A DNA stretch of 32,846 nt from Flavobacteriales bacterium (GTDB taxonomy: Bacteria; Bacteroidota; Bacteroidia; DT-38). The notes under the pieces are model-generated. The model ran no database searches. It saw only the letters and a program-made list of their open reading frames with translations, and was not told the DNA's origin. Where the stretch lies: NCBI GenBank assembly GCA_013214205.1, contig JABSPQ010000084.1:1-32846 (forward strand), given 5' to 3'. Shown here one piece after another: positions 1 through 8,347 of the stretch (positions are counted from its first letter, which is position 1; the number at the start of each line of letters is the position of its first letter). The translations under genes were made by a program, and so were the position numbers.

Positions 1-163
1 CTTTTTTTGTTTCTCCAAAAAGTTCGATTTCTGTCCACGAATCACATCCTGAAATTATTGCTGATACTGTTTGAAAAATAATAGCTTCTAAATTATAAAG
101 TTTGGTACGGTTAATTCTAGGGTCTTTCAAAACAGAAAAATAGCCTAACGGATTTTTAGTCAT
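1..163 (-). CDS. ISAs1-family transposase, N-terminal part, cut by window edge
   Basis: Reading leftwards from an ATG (CAT at 161-163) gives 54 codons with no stop before the window ends. The protein starts MTKNPLGYFSVLKDPR and contains IISGCDSWTEIELFGE. This matches the N-terminal transposase-associated domain of ISAs1/H-repeat transposases, whose usual pattern is YFxxLxDPR...LLEIxxxxxxAxxxGxDSWxEIExFG. The catalytic DDE part lies outside the window, so it cannot be said whether the gene is intact. It is the only recognisable transposase here and it lies about 360 bp from the methylamine gene cluster, pointing away from it. Confidence 0.75.
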   Translation of the reverse strand, partial: MTKNPLGYFSVLKDPRINRTKLYNLEAIIFQTVSAIISGCDSWTEIELFGETKK

Positions 164-292
164 TTTTACTTGCAAGACACTATCAATCAGTTGACTGTGC
201 AAGCTTTCAATAGTGTATTTGACTGGTTTTTAAACAGTTAATTGCGAACAATCTTCCTTTAGAATTGGGCTAATTTAGACCCGATTGCCCTG
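1..292 (-). mobile_element. Partial ISAs1-like insertion sequence (outer end inferred)
   Basis: The transposase fragment ends at 163. About 130 bp upstream of its start, reading on the minus strand, the sequence CACAGGGCAATCGGG begins. The CAGGGC at 287-292 is a plausible terminal-repeat start, since ends of this family often begin CAGG; I cannot compare it with the other end, which is outside the window. The region 164-292 has no gene; it holds a CACTAT...ATAGTG inverted pair. The transposase identity is well supported, but the boundary is a guess. Confidence 0.4.
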
Positions 293-526
293 TGTAATTG
301 TAAGCATCAATGGTTTGTATGTTTAATATTCATTAAAGAGATACTGTCCCTAGTGGGATATCGTGTTTTTTATTAATCCCTTCTAAGAAATACGCGAAAT
401 TACCAACACGTGTAAATTCAGGTAAATTTCAGAAAATGATCTAATGCAGCAGATTGTGTCAATATCTCTGGAAAATCGAGTGGAATTTTGAAGATTTATT
501 TTCATATTTACAACATCATAAAAAGC

Positions 527-1867
527 ATGAAAAGAGAAGAAGCAAAAAAATATCTTGAAGAGCACGACATCAAGTTTGTATTGGCTCAATTCGTAGATAT
601 TCATGGCGTTGCAAAGACCAAGTCTGTGCCCGCCGATCACTTAGATCTGATTTTAGATGATGGAGCCGGTTTTGCTGGCTTTGCCTTGTGGGGGTACGGA
701 ATGGGACCCGAGGGGCCCGACCTAATGCAGCGTGGCGATCTGAGTACACTTACCGTAATTGATTGGATGCCCGGTTACGCCAGCATTACTTGCGATGGTT
801 ATGTAAACAACAAACCATGCGATTTCGATTCGAGGGTTGTGCTTAAAAATATGATGAAAAAATTTAAGAAAGAAACTGGAATGACTTTCTATTCTGGTTT
901 AGAACCTGAGTTTTTCTTGCTTCAAAAGGATTCACAAACAGGAGAATTAGCACCTATTCTTAATAACGACAAGTTAGAAAAGCCTTGCTACGACTATAAT
1001 GGCATGGAGCAAATATCTGATTTTCTTTCAGAATTGGTTACCGATGTTAAAGCTGCTGGTTTAGATGTGTATCAAATAGATCACGAGGATGGCAACGGAC
1101 AATACGAAATCAATTTCACCTACGATGACGGGGTAAGGTCTGCCGATAAATACATCCTGTTTAAAATGGCTGCATCTGCTATTGCACGTAAGTACGGTGC
1201 TATTGTTAGCTTTATGCCTAAGCCATTCTCCGACAAAACGGGCAACAGCATGCACATGCATTTATCTGTTGGTAACGATAAGGTAAAGAATGCTTTTCAA
1301 GACGATAAAGACAAGAACGGTTTGGGGCTTTCTAAAATGGGCTACCAGTTTTTAGGCGGAATTATGAAGCATGCGCAAGCCATAACTGCTATTGCTTGTC
1401 CTTCGGTTAATTCATACAAACGTTTAGGAATCCTGGATGTAGCTTCTGGCTCAACATGGGCACCAGCCTTTGTGGGGTATGGCGATAACAACAGAACCGC
1501 CTTTGTTCGAGTGCCTTATGGTCGGTTGGAGTTTAGAGCAGGCGATAGTTCTTCCAACCCATATTTAACTACCGCTGCAATAATTGCTGCTGGTATGGAT
1601 GGTATTGCGAACAACATCAACCCCGGTAAACCTAATAATGTAAACTTCTACACCCTTACCGCTAAAGAGCGAGAGGCTAGAGGCATTGGCATGTTGCCAG
1701 CTACTTTGTCGGAAGCAATCGATCATTTAGAAAATGATACAGTGATTACGAAAGCATTGGGTGAAAATATAATTGGCGAATTCATTAAAATTAAACGTCA
1801 GGAGTGGAACGAATACCACAAGCATGTTTCAGATTGGGAGCGAGATAGATATTTAGAATTTTATTAG
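527..1867 (+). CDS. gmaS: Gamma-glutamylmethylamide synthetase (glutamine synthetase-like)
   Basis: ATP-dependent ligase of the glutamine synthetase superfamily, predicted to join methylamine to the gamma-carboxyl of glutamate, the first step of the NMG pathway. The ATG at 527 gives 446 aa and starts MKREEAKKYLEEHDIKFVLA, where family homology begins; an in-frame TTG at 488 would add 13 poorly conserved residues. Visible motifs (numbering from 527): EPEFFLL metal/ATP-site strand near 125, NSYKRL near 294, SGSTWAP near 307, then NNRTAFVRVPYGRLEFR near 320-337. Ordinary GlnA has a different insertion after NSYKRL; the SGSTWAP/NNRT arrangement is what I know from GmaS/GlnT. mgsA follows after 9 bp. 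Alternative: a GlnT-type glutamine synthetase with another amine substrate, but the downstream mgs and mgd homologues favour GmaS. Confidence 0.85.
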   Translation: MKREEAKKYLEEHDIKFVLAQFVDIHGVAKTKSVPADHLDLILDDGAGFAGFALWGYGMGPEGPDLMQRGDLSTLTVIDWMPGYASITCDGYVNNKPCDFDSRVVLKNMMKKFKKETGMTFYSGLEPEFFLLQKDSQTGELAPILNNDKLEKPCYDYNGMEQISDFLSELVTDVKAAGLDVYQIDHEDGNGQYEINFTYDDGVRSADKYILFKMAASAIARKYGAIVSFMPKPFSDKTGNSMHMHLSVGNDKVKNAFQDDKDKNGLGLSKMGYQFLGGIMKHAQAITAIACPSVNSYKRLGILDVASGSTWAPAFVGYGDNNRTAFVRVPYGRLEFRAGDSSSNPYLTTAAIIAAGMDGIANNINPGKPNNVNFYTLTAKEREARGIGMLPATLSEAIDHLENDTVITKALGENIIGEFIKIKRQEWNEYHKHVSDWERDRYLEFY

Positions 1868-1876
1868 AGAAGAACT

Positions 1877-2779
1877 ATGTGTGGAATTGTTGCATTGTTT
1901 TTAAAAAACAAGGAACTAGAAAGTAAGATAGGCGAAATGTTTGCGCCTATGTTGGTTTGTATGACCGACAGAGGGCCAGATAGTGCTGGTTTGGCACTTT
2001 ATGGAAGTGAGGTGAGTGGAGATCAAATTAAGGTTACTATTCAGCATCCCGATGATGATTATAACTGGCCTGCTATTCAAGCGTCACTAAAGGATAAATT
2101 GGGAGTTGACAGTACTTTTATCTTGAATTCGAACCATGCCATATTTACCATGTCGGCTAACGATGCTGAAGTTAGTGATTGGTTGGATGTAAATCATCCA
2201 GAATTAACTTTGATGAGCATTGGTCAATCAATTGAGATTTTAAAAGAAGTAGGACTGCCCGAGGCAATTGTAAAACGTTTTAATGTCAGTAAACTTACAG
2301 GTTCGCACATTATTGGGCATACTCGTATGGCAACGGAGAGTGCCGTAACCACAGCAGGTTCGCATCCTTTTACTACAGGAAAAGATATTTGTTTGGTACA
2401 CAATGGTTCATTGTCAAATCACAACCGATTAAGGCAATGGTTGCAGGCAAATGCAGGCATTAAATTTCAAACAGAAAACGATTCGGAAGTTGCAGCAGCC
2501 TATTTGATGTGGAAAATTAACGAAGGCTCAACAATTAAAGAGGCTTTAGAATCTGCTGTTGATGATTTAGACGGATTCTTTACGTTTGCGGTGGGTACAA
2601 AAGATGGCTTCGCTGCTATGAGAGACCCAATTGCATGTAAGCCTGCCGTATTAGCAGAAACAGATGATTACGTGGCAATGGCGTCAGAATATCAAGCCTT
2701 GTCGAATTTGCCAGGAGCTGCCAACGCCAATATTTGGGAGCCAGAACCGGGAGTTGTTTATAGTTGGAGTCATAATTAG
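1877..2779 (+). CDS. mgsA: N-methylglutamate synthase subunit A (class II glutamine amidotransferase domain)
   Basis: A 300-aa protein corresponding to the N-terminal glutaminase domain of glutamate synthase, encoded as a separate subunit (also called GlxB-like). It begins MCGIVALF, so Cys2 becomes the N-terminal nucleophile after Met removal. Other class II (Ntn) amidotransferase marks are GHTRMATESAVTTAGSHPF around 148-166, LVHNGSLSNHNRLR around 172-185 and TENDSEVAAAY just after. In the NMG pathway this subunit would hydrolyse gamma-glutamylmethylamide and release methylamine for transfer. It sits 9 bp after gmaS and 6 bp before mgsB in one apparent operon. Alternative: the GlxB subunit of a glutamate-synthase-like complex using glutamine. 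Confidence 0.85.
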   Translation: MCGIVALFLKNKELESKIGEMFAPMLVCMTDRGPDSAGLALYGSEVSGDQIKVTIQHPDDDYNWPAIQASLKDKLGVDSTFILNSNHAIFTMSANDAEVSDWLDVNHPELTLMSIGQSIEILKEVGLPEAIVKRFNVSKLTGSHIIGHTRMATESAVTTAGSHPFTTGKDICLVHNGSLSNHNRLRQWLQANAGIKFQTENDSEVAAAYLMWKINEGSTIKEALESAVDDLDGFFTFAVGTKDGFAAMRDPIACKPAVLAETDDYVAMASEYQALSNLPGAANANIWEPEPGVVYSWSHN

Positions 2780-2785
2780 GAGAGG

Positions 2786-3472
2786 ATGGAAACAATAGAT
2801 CTAGCAAAAACAGAATTGCGTGAGCTCAATCAGCAACTGCACGATTTAACAGCAGACACAGATAAAACCAACTGGACAGTGGAAAACCCTAAGGGGATGC
2901 ACAATGTAGCGGTTGGTTTAAACGTACCAGTAACGGTAGAAATTAACGGACATGTTGGTTATTACTGCGCAGGTATGAATCAGGAGGCCACAGTAATTGT
3001 TAATGGGAGTTGCAGTACTGGTGTGGCCGAAAACATGATGTCGGGCTTGGTACACATAAAAGGCAACGTAAGCCAGTCGGCGGGAGCTACCGGTGTTGGT
3101 GGTTTGCTTTTGATTGATGGCAACGCATCATCTAGATGTGGCATTTCTATGAAAGGCATCGACATTGTGGTTAAAGGATCAGTAGGGCACATGTCGGCAT
3201 TTATGGGGCAGAAAGGCAATTTGGTTGTTTGCGGCGACGCTGGCGATGCACTAGGAGATTCGCTTTACGAAGCACATTTATACGTTAAAGGAGTTGTTAA
3301 AAGTTTGGGCGCCGATTGCATTCAAAAGGAAATGCGCGACGAGCATAAAAAAGAATTGGGCGACTTGCTTGAAAAAGCAGGCATCACCGACCACAAAGTG
3401 GAAGACTTTACGAGATATGGTTCTGCAAGAGAGCTGTATAATTTCAAGATTGATAATGTTGACGCATACTAA
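2786..3472 (+). CDS. mgsB: N-methylglutamate synthase subunit B (GXGXG domain)
   Basis: A 228-aa protein equivalent to the C-terminal GXGXG beta-helix domain of glutamate synthase large subunit (GlxC-like). Regular glycine turns are visible along the helix: GHVGYYCAG, VNGSCSTG, GLVHIKGNVSQSAG, GGLLLIDG, VKGSVG, VVCGDAGDALGDS. After about residue 165 there is a charged alpha-helical tail (IQKEMRDEHKKELGDLLEKAG). In glutamate synthases this domain is structural and helps form the tunnel between the amidotransferase and FMN sites; here it should bridge MgsA and MgsC. Its start is 6 bp after mgsA and its stop is 2 bp before mgsC, consistent with translational coupling and fixed stoichiometry. Confidence 0.85.
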   Translation: METIDLAKTELRELNQQLHDLTADTDKTNWTVENPKGMHNVAVGLNVPVTVEINGHVGYYCAGMNQEATVIVNGSCSTGVAENMMSGLVHIKGNVSQSAGATGVGGLLLIDGNASSRCGISMKGIDIVVKGSVGHMSAFMGQKGNLVVCGDAGDALGDSLYEAHLYVKGVVKSLGADCIQKEMRDEHKKELGDLLEKAGITDHKVEDFTRYGSARELYNFKIDNVDAY

Positions 3473-3474
3473 TT

Positions 3475-4812
3475 ATGAGTTCAGATAATTCACGTTTAAG
3501 AGAATCGGCTCTATTTGATAGAAGAGTTATAGCAGAAATTCAACGTGCTGCTAACGAGGGGATGTACGAAATTAGAGGGTTTGGAGCCAAGCGTAAGATG
3601 CCTCACTTCGACGATTTGGTATTTCTTGGAGCAAGTGTATCAAGATATCCACTAGAGGGCTATCGTGAAAAATGCGGAACTGATGTGCTTTTAGGTACAC
3701 GATTCGCTAAGAAACCAATCAGATTAAAGGTTCCGATTACCATTGCTGGAATGAGTTTTGGTTCACTTTCTGCCAATGCAAAAGAGGCGTTGGGTAGAGG
3801 CGCAAACGAAGTAGGAACCAGTACTACCACCGGCGATGGAGGCATGACGCCCGAAGAGCGTGGCCATTCTTCTCAATTGGTTTATCAATATTTGCCATCC
3901 AGATACGGAATGAATCCAGATGATTTACGAAAAGCAGATGCCATAGAAGTAGTAATAGGTCAGGGGGCTAAACCCGGTGGCGGCGGAATGCTGTTAGGCC
4001 AAAAGATCAGCGACCGTGTTGCAGAGATGAGGTGCTTGCCAAAAGACATCGATCAAAGAAGTGCATGTCGACATCCAGATTGGACAGGGCCAGATGATTT
4101 GACCATTAAGATCAACGAGCTTAGAGAAATCACCGATTGGGAGAAGCCGATTTATGTTAAAATTGGTGCTACCAGAACTTATTACGATGTAATGCTTGCA
4201 GTAAAAGCTGGGGCAGATGTAATTGTTTTAGATGGTATGCAAGGCGGTACAGGCGCTACTCAAGATGTTTTTATCGAGAATGTAGGGATTCCAACCTTAC
4301 CAGCAGTTCGATTGGCTGTTGAGGCTTTACAAGAAATGAACATGCACCGCAAAGTGCAACTCGTTGTATCTGGCGGAATTCGTTCGGGTGCAGATGTGGC
4401 GAAAGCCTTAGCCTTTGGTGCCGATGCGGTATCTGTTGGTACGGCTGCGTTAATTGCATTAGGCGATAATAGCCCAGAGTTTGAAGAAGACTACAATAAG
4501 CTAGGCACATCAGCTGGTTTCTACCACGATTACGCCAAAGGCAACGATCCAGCAGGTATTTCAACCCAAACAAAAGAATTATCCGACAGATTAGATCCTG
4601 TAAAAGGAGGGAAGCGACTAGCAAATTATTTAAGAACCATTACGCTAGAAGCTCAAACAATAGCAAGAGCATGCGGTAAATCGCACGTACATAACCTAGA
4701 GCCAGAAGATATGGTGGCCTTAACAATGGAAGCCGCTGCAATGGCAAAACTCCCATTAGCTGGTACTGATTGGTATCCAGGGAAAGGATTTAATGCGGCA
4801 TCTAGGCGGTAA
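3475..4812 (+). CDS. mgsC: N-methylglutamate synthase subunit C (FMN-binding glutamate synthase domain)
   Basis: A 445-aa protein with the (beta/alpha)8 FMN-binding synthase domain (GltB_2/GlxD-like). Motifs: AGMSFGSLSANAKEALGRGA at about 91-110, TSTTTGDGGM at 115-124, IGQGAKPGGGGMLLGQKI at 161-178, VLDGMQGGTGAT near 250-262, and SGGIRSGADVAKALAFGADA near 300-319, the phosphate-binding half of the barrel. It would condense the released methylamine with 2-oxoglutarate and reduce the imine to N-methylglutamate. Only Cys187 and Cys198 are seen in the region where glutamate synthases carry their iron-sulphur cysteines, so the cluster ligands may differ. It ends the first gene block; a 358-bp spacer follows. 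Confidence 0.85.
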   Translation: MSSDNSRLRESALFDRRVIAEIQRAANEGMYEIRGFGAKRKMPHFDDLVFLGASVSRYPLEGYREKCGTDVLLGTRFAKKPIRLKVPITIAGMSFGSLSANAKEALGRGANEVGTSTTTGDGGMTPEERGHSSQLVYQYLPSRYGMNPDDLRKADAIEVVIGQGAKPGGGGMLLGQKISDRVAEMRCLPKDIDQRSACRHPDWTGPDDLTIKINELREITDWEKPIYVKIGATRTYYDVMLAVKAGADVIVLDGMQGGTGATQDVFIENVGIPTLPAVRLAVEALQEMNMHRKVQLVVSGGIRSGADVAKALAFGADAVSVGTAALIALGDNSPEFEEDYNKLGTSAGFYHDYAKGNDPAGISTQTKELSDRLDPVKGGKRLANYLRTITLEAQTIARACGKSHVHNLEPEDMVALTMEAAAMAKLPLAGTDWYPGKGFNAASRR

Positions 4813-4991
4813 GGTTTATTATAGTTTAGGTTAAGCACTTGTTACTATCGTGTGCATTTTTTAAGTGTGAAGTCCTTCGGATTTATATCTTAATCATGTC
4901 ATTGAGTCTTGTCTTTTAGGGCAAACCCAGCAGCAAGAACGAAATGCCTTCTTTTAATCTAAAAGAAAGTTTAAACACAACGAAATGTTTT

Positions 4992-5015
4992 TGCCGTGTC
5001 CTTTAGGGCGCGGCA
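4992..5015 (+). repeat. Palindromic (REP-like) hairpin, copy 1
   Basis: TGCCGTGTCC, loop TTTA, GGGCGCGGCA: a 10-bp stem with two G-U pairs if transcribed. It is preceded by ACAACGAAATGTTT. The same arrangement recurs at 10336-10359 with compensating base changes in the stem. Confidence 0.7.
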
Positions 5016-5116
5016 TAGCCATGGAGGTAAAATATTTAACACTTAACACTTAAAAAATTCCCTCCATAAATAGTTCAAATCGTGTTGATAAGTAGCAACC
5101 AACCCTTCATTATTGT

Positions 5117-5148
5117 TTTCCATCTGCTAAATTCAATATCTATATTTA
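5117..5148 (+). promoter_or_regulatory. Candidate Bacteroidota-type promoter upstream of the mgd genes
   Basis: TATATTTA at 5141-5148 differs in one base from the Bacteroidota -7 consensus TAnnTTTG, and TTTC at 5117-5120 (consensus TTTG) lies 20 nt upstream, within the usual spacing. Transcription would start just before the ATG at 5171, leaving a very short leader. This is pattern matching only. Confidence 0.4.
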
Positions 5149-5170
5149 CGTTATAACCAATACTTAAACA

Positions 5171-5428
5171 ATGAGCTTTATGCTTACCTGCCCAAACTGT
5201 GGCAAAAGAAACGTAGGAGAGTTTTCGTACAAAGGTTCTTATAATAAAAGGCCTGATGCAGCTGCGTCCTTCGACAAATGGGTTGATTACGTTTACATGG
5301 ACGAAAACCCTACAGGGATGAACCGAGAGTGGTGGTATCATGGAAATGGTTGTAAGAGATGGTTTATTGTTGATCGAGATTCGATGGATAATTTAAGTCA
5401 TAAAAGCCAGTGGTTTAGTGAGGTGTAA
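5171..5428 (+). CDS. mgdB: N-methylglutamate dehydrogenase / sarcosine oxidase, delta subunit
   Basis: An 85-aa protein of the SoxD family, the small zinc-binding subunit of heterotetrameric sarcosine oxidases. It starts MSFMLTCPNCGKRNVGEFSY, and Cys7, Cys10, His57 and Cys61 (in WWYHGNGCKRWF) match the family's zinc site. The typical SoxD ending, FxVxRDTxxN...S, is seen as FIVDRDSMDNLSHKS. Its length is normal. In this setting it should be part of N-methylglutamate dehydrogenase, where the SoxD equivalent is usually called MgdB. The alpha-subunit gene follows after 28 bp. True sarcosine oxidase remains possible, because sequence alone does not settle substrate choice. Confidence 0.85.
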   Translation: MSFMLTCPNCGKRNVGEFSYKGSYNKRPDAAASFDKWVDYVYMDENPTGMNREWWYHGNGCKRWFIVDRDSMDNLSHKSQWFSEV

Positions 5429-5456
5429 TTTAGTAATTAAAGTAAAGGTTTAAATT

Positions 5457-8345
5457 ATGTCGAAAGTAAAAAGAATCGAAAAGCACGACTTTATAAGTCT
5501 TCCCAGCTATTCAGATTCATTCACATTTACCTTTAATGGTAAAACGATTACTGCCAACGAAGGCGACACAGTAGCAAGTGCTATGTATGCAGCCGGACAG
5601 CAATTAGTATCAAGAAGTTTTAAATACCACCGTCCACGCGGACTAAAAGACAACTTTGGTCAGGGGCCCGAAACGTTGGTTACCATCGATCATGCGCCAA
5701 ACCTTCGTGCCGACACCATTATGGCTAAAAAGGGGATGGCTGTAATTTCTCAAAATCATGTGGGTTCTTTAGAAAACGATTTAATGGCGATAAACGACAC
5801 CGTAATTCGCTGGTTACCTTATGGTTTTTACTATAAAATGTTCCACAAGCCCAAATGGGTTTGGAAAATTGTTGAACCCATTATTCGTAAAGCTGCCGGA
5901 ATAGGCAGTATCGACACCAAAGGGCACGCGGTAGATACCCGTTACGAAAAACGATATAGATTTCCAGAAGTTTGCGTTATTGGCGCTGGTCCTGCGGGAA
6001 TGGCAGCAGCTAAAGGCGCTTTAGATGCTGGTAAAAAAGTATTATTAATTGAGGAACAAGCAAATATAGGCGGTCGTTCGCAGCACACTTTTGTAAATGT
6101 AAACGGTTGTGCAGATACTGAATTGAATGAAATTTCGGAAAATGAGGCTGGGAAATTGCTCATGTTCGAGATATTGGGTAATCCCAATTTGGAAGTGATG
6201 ACGCTCACGCAGGTGTTTGCCGTTTACGAAGACAACCTCGTTGCAGCTTATTCGGGAACAGATTTGTTTAAAATTAGAGCAGAAAACATTGTAATAGCCA
6301 CTGGAGCAACAGATCGGCATTTAGTATTTGAGAACAACGATAAGCCTGGCATTATGACGGGTAGAGGTGTAGAGCGATTAATTGCGATGCATGCCATTAA
6401 GCCAGCAAACGAGGCGGTAGTGGTTACTACGCATAACGGAGGTTATCACACAGCTAAATTGTTACATGGCGCTGGCACCAAAGTGTTGGCGGTAGTAGAT
6501 GGGCGTTCTAGTGTTTCCAATACCAAAGAAGTTGAGGAAATAAAAGCATTGGGAATTAAGGTGATCGAAAATCAAACCATTCATAAAGCAAAAGGTTCTA
6601 AATGCGTTACAGGTGTTGCCATTGGAAGCAAAGACGGTAAGCAAAGCGGGGAATCGTTTAATTGCGACATGTTGGTGATGGCAGTTGGTTATAAAACTCA
6701 ATTGAGTTTATTGGCCATGGGAAGGCACAAGCCTGCGTGGGATAAAGAGCGTGAGGTGTTAAAGATTACTAAGGACACACCAAATATGTATGCCGTTGGC
6801 GATATCAATGGTTATGCCTCTTTCGGACATCTTTACAACGAGGGTTTTGCTGTTGGGCAAAGAGCTGCCAAGGGTGAAGTAGCAATTGAAGATTCGAGAA
6901 AACCTGAAGATAATATAATGGCATTACCAGCTGATATTGAGTGTGGTGGCGACAATCATTTTATTTGCCCTTGTATGGATGTTACCCGAAATGAAGCCAT
7001 TGGTTCAATTGCCGAAGGTTTCGATCAGGTAGAAACATTGAAAAGATACAGCAGTATGGGCATGGGGCCATGTCAGGGTAAAACTTGCCACGAAGCCGTA
7101 GCCCGATTAACTGCAAAAGACACAGGTTTAGGAATTAATGATGCAGCTCCAACAACTTACAGACCGCCATATAATGGGGTTAAACTAGGCTTGCTTGCTG
7201 GTCGTGCGCCACATTTGGGGCCAGTTAAAAGAACTGCCATGCACGCTTGGCACGAAGATAATGGAGCCACTTTCCTAAACGCAGGGCAATGGAAAAGGGC
7301 ACGCGATTATGGAGACAACCTACAGGAAGCGCTCAACGTTCGCAATGGTCTCGGAATAATCGATGTAAGTACACTTGGAAAAATTGAAATATCTGGCCCA
7401 GATGCATTAAAGTTTATTCACTTTATGTTCCCCGGTAAGTTTGCCAGGTTAGCGCAAGGTAAAGTGCGTTATTCCACGATGATAAAGGAAGACGGGATAA
7501 TTTTCGAGGATGGCACACTGGCTCATGTTGAGGATGGAGTTTATTATCTGAGCACCACAACTGGAAATCAGGATGCTATAGAAGGTTTGTTCCGATGGTG
7601 GATTTTAACCGATGGATACGAAGCATACATCCGAAATTTAAGTGGGGTAAATGCCGCGGTTAATATTGCTGGCGAAAAGTCGAGAGACTTAATGGAGCAT
7701 TTGGTAGACATCGATATGGACAACGAAGCATTCCCGTATATGTCGTGCCGAGAAGCCGAGATAGAAGGCGTAGAAGTAATGCTTTTTCGAATAGGATTTA
7801 CGGGTGAACTTAGTTACGAAATTCATTTCCCCTCGGAAGTAGGCGAATCTATGTGGAGTCACATCATGGCAAAAGGAGGCAAATATCACATTAAACCATT
7901 TGGCCTAGAGGCGCAACGAATCTTAAGATTAGAAAAGGGGCATTTGCTGCCGGGTGTTGATACAGATGCGCTTTCGAATCCTTTTGAGGCAGGTGTGGGC
8001 TTTACAATCAAAGACGATAAAGAGAACTTTATAGGAAAGGCTTTCTTGAAAGACTTCAAAGAAAAAGGAATTAGAAACCGATTGGTGAGCTATAAGCTCG
8101 AAAAAGGGGCGCAGATTCCAGATGATGGTGTGGCGGTTTTAAAAGCAGGAGAGATCGTAGGACGTGTTTCTAGTTCGAGATACGCACCCGTGTTTGGTCA
8201 TGGAGTTGGCTTGGCTTGGGTAACTAAGGAATTATCTGAAGCTGGTACTAAGATTCAGATTAGATGTGCCAACGGCAGCGATGTAGCTGGAGAGGTATTA
8301 GACCATTGTTTATACGATCCAGAAGGAATTAAATTAAAATCTTAA
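5457..8345 (+). CDS. mgdC: N-methylglutamate dehydrogenase / sarcosine oxidase, alpha subunit
   Basis: A 962-aa SoxA-family subunit of full length. Domain order: an N-terminal ferredoxin-like fold without cluster cysteines (VSRSFKYHRPRG, about 51-62); a pyridine-nucleotide/FAD Rossmann domain with VIGAGPAGMAAA near 172-183; a cysteine-rich segment with CPCMDVTRNEA near 504 and CQGKTCHEA near 540; and a C-terminal aminomethyltransferase (GcvT-like) tetrahydrofolate-binding domain from about 590 to the end (GLGIIDVSTLGKIEISGPDA, GFTGELSYEIHFP). In this enzyme class, the methyl carbon removed at the beta subunit is transferred to tetrahydrofolate on alpha, giving 5,10-methylene-tetrahydrofolate. 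The gamma-subunit gene starts 2 bp after the stop. Specificity for N-methylglutamate over sarcosine is inferred from the adjacent gmaS-mgsABC. Confidence 0.88.
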   Translation: MSKVKRIEKHDFISLPSYSDSFTFTFNGKTITANEGDTVASAMYAAGQQLVSRSFKYHRPRGLKDNFGQGPETLVTIDHAPNLRADTIMAKKGMAVISQNHVGSLENDLMAINDTVIRWLPYGFYYKMFHKPKWVWKIVEPIIRKAAGIGSIDTKGHAVDTRYEKRYRFPEVCVIGAGPAGMAAAKGALDAGKKVLLIEEQANIGGRSQHTFVNVNGCADTELNEISENEAGKLLMFEILGNPNLEVMTLTQVFAVYEDNLVAAYSGTDLFKIRAENIVIATGATDRHLVFENNDKPGIMTGRGVERLIAMHAIKPANEAVVVTTHNGGYHTAKLLHGAGTKVLAVVDGRSSVSNTKEVEEIKALGIKVIENQTIHKAKGSKCVTGVAIGSKDGKQSGESFNCDMLVMAVGYKTQLSLLAMGRHKPAWDKEREVLKITKDTPNMYAVGDINGYASFGHLYNEGFAVGQRAAKGEVAIEDSRKPEDNIMALPADIECGGDNHFICPCMDVTRNEAIGSIAEGFDQVETLKRYSSMGMGPCQGKTCHEAVARLTAKDTGLGINDAAPTTYRPPYNGVKLGLLAGRAPHLGPVKRTAMHAWHEDNGATFLNAGQWKRARDYGDNLQEALNVRNGLGIIDVSTLGKIEISGPDALKFIHFMFPGKFARLAQGKVRYSTMIKEDGIIFEDGTLAHVEDGVYYLSTTTGNQDAIEGLFRWWILTDGYEAYIRNLSGVNAAVNIAGEKSRDLMEHLVDIDMDNEAFPYMSCREAEIEGVEVMLFRIGFTGELSYEIHFPSEVGESMWSHIMAKGGKYHIKPFGLEAQRILRLEKGHLLPGVDTDALSNPFEAGVGFTIKDDKENFIGKAFLKDFKEKGIRNRLVSYKLEKGAQIPDDGVAVLKAGEIVGRVSSSRYAPVFGHGVGLAWVTKELSEAGTKIQIRCANGSDVAGEVLDHCLYDPEGIKLKS

Positions 8346-8347
8346 GC

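Larger units (their letters stand above)
4813..5170 (+). other. 358-bp intergenic spacer between the mgs and mgd gene blocks
   Basis: No coding sequence is evident. The spacer holds two copies of an AACGAAATG motif (near 4938 and 4979), three variants of GTCYTTTAGG or GTCCTTCGG, the hairpin at 4992-5015, and a candidate promoter before the delta-subunit gene. The following genes may therefore be transcribed separately from gmaS-mgsABC. No poly-T tract follows the hairpin, so it is not a classic intrinsic terminator. Confidence 0.6.

Noticed and set aside
488-526. TTG start 39 bp upstream of the gmaS ATG
   Set aside because: The added residues (KIYFHIYNIIKS) do not fit the family N-terminus and lie in AT-rich leader sequence; the ATG at 527 is preferred.
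1877-4812. mgsABC as an ordinary ammonia-assimilating glutamate synthase
   Set aside because: The three domains are separate small subunits of the GlxBCD/MgsABC type next to a GmaS-like ligase; normal GltB is one long polypeptide with a GltD partner, which is missing.
4992-5015. Hairpin as an intrinsic terminator of gmaS-mgsABC
   Set aside because: The stem is strong but no T tract follows, it lies about 180 bp beyond the stop codon, and a related hairpin recurs at 10336, so a dispersed repeat is a better description.
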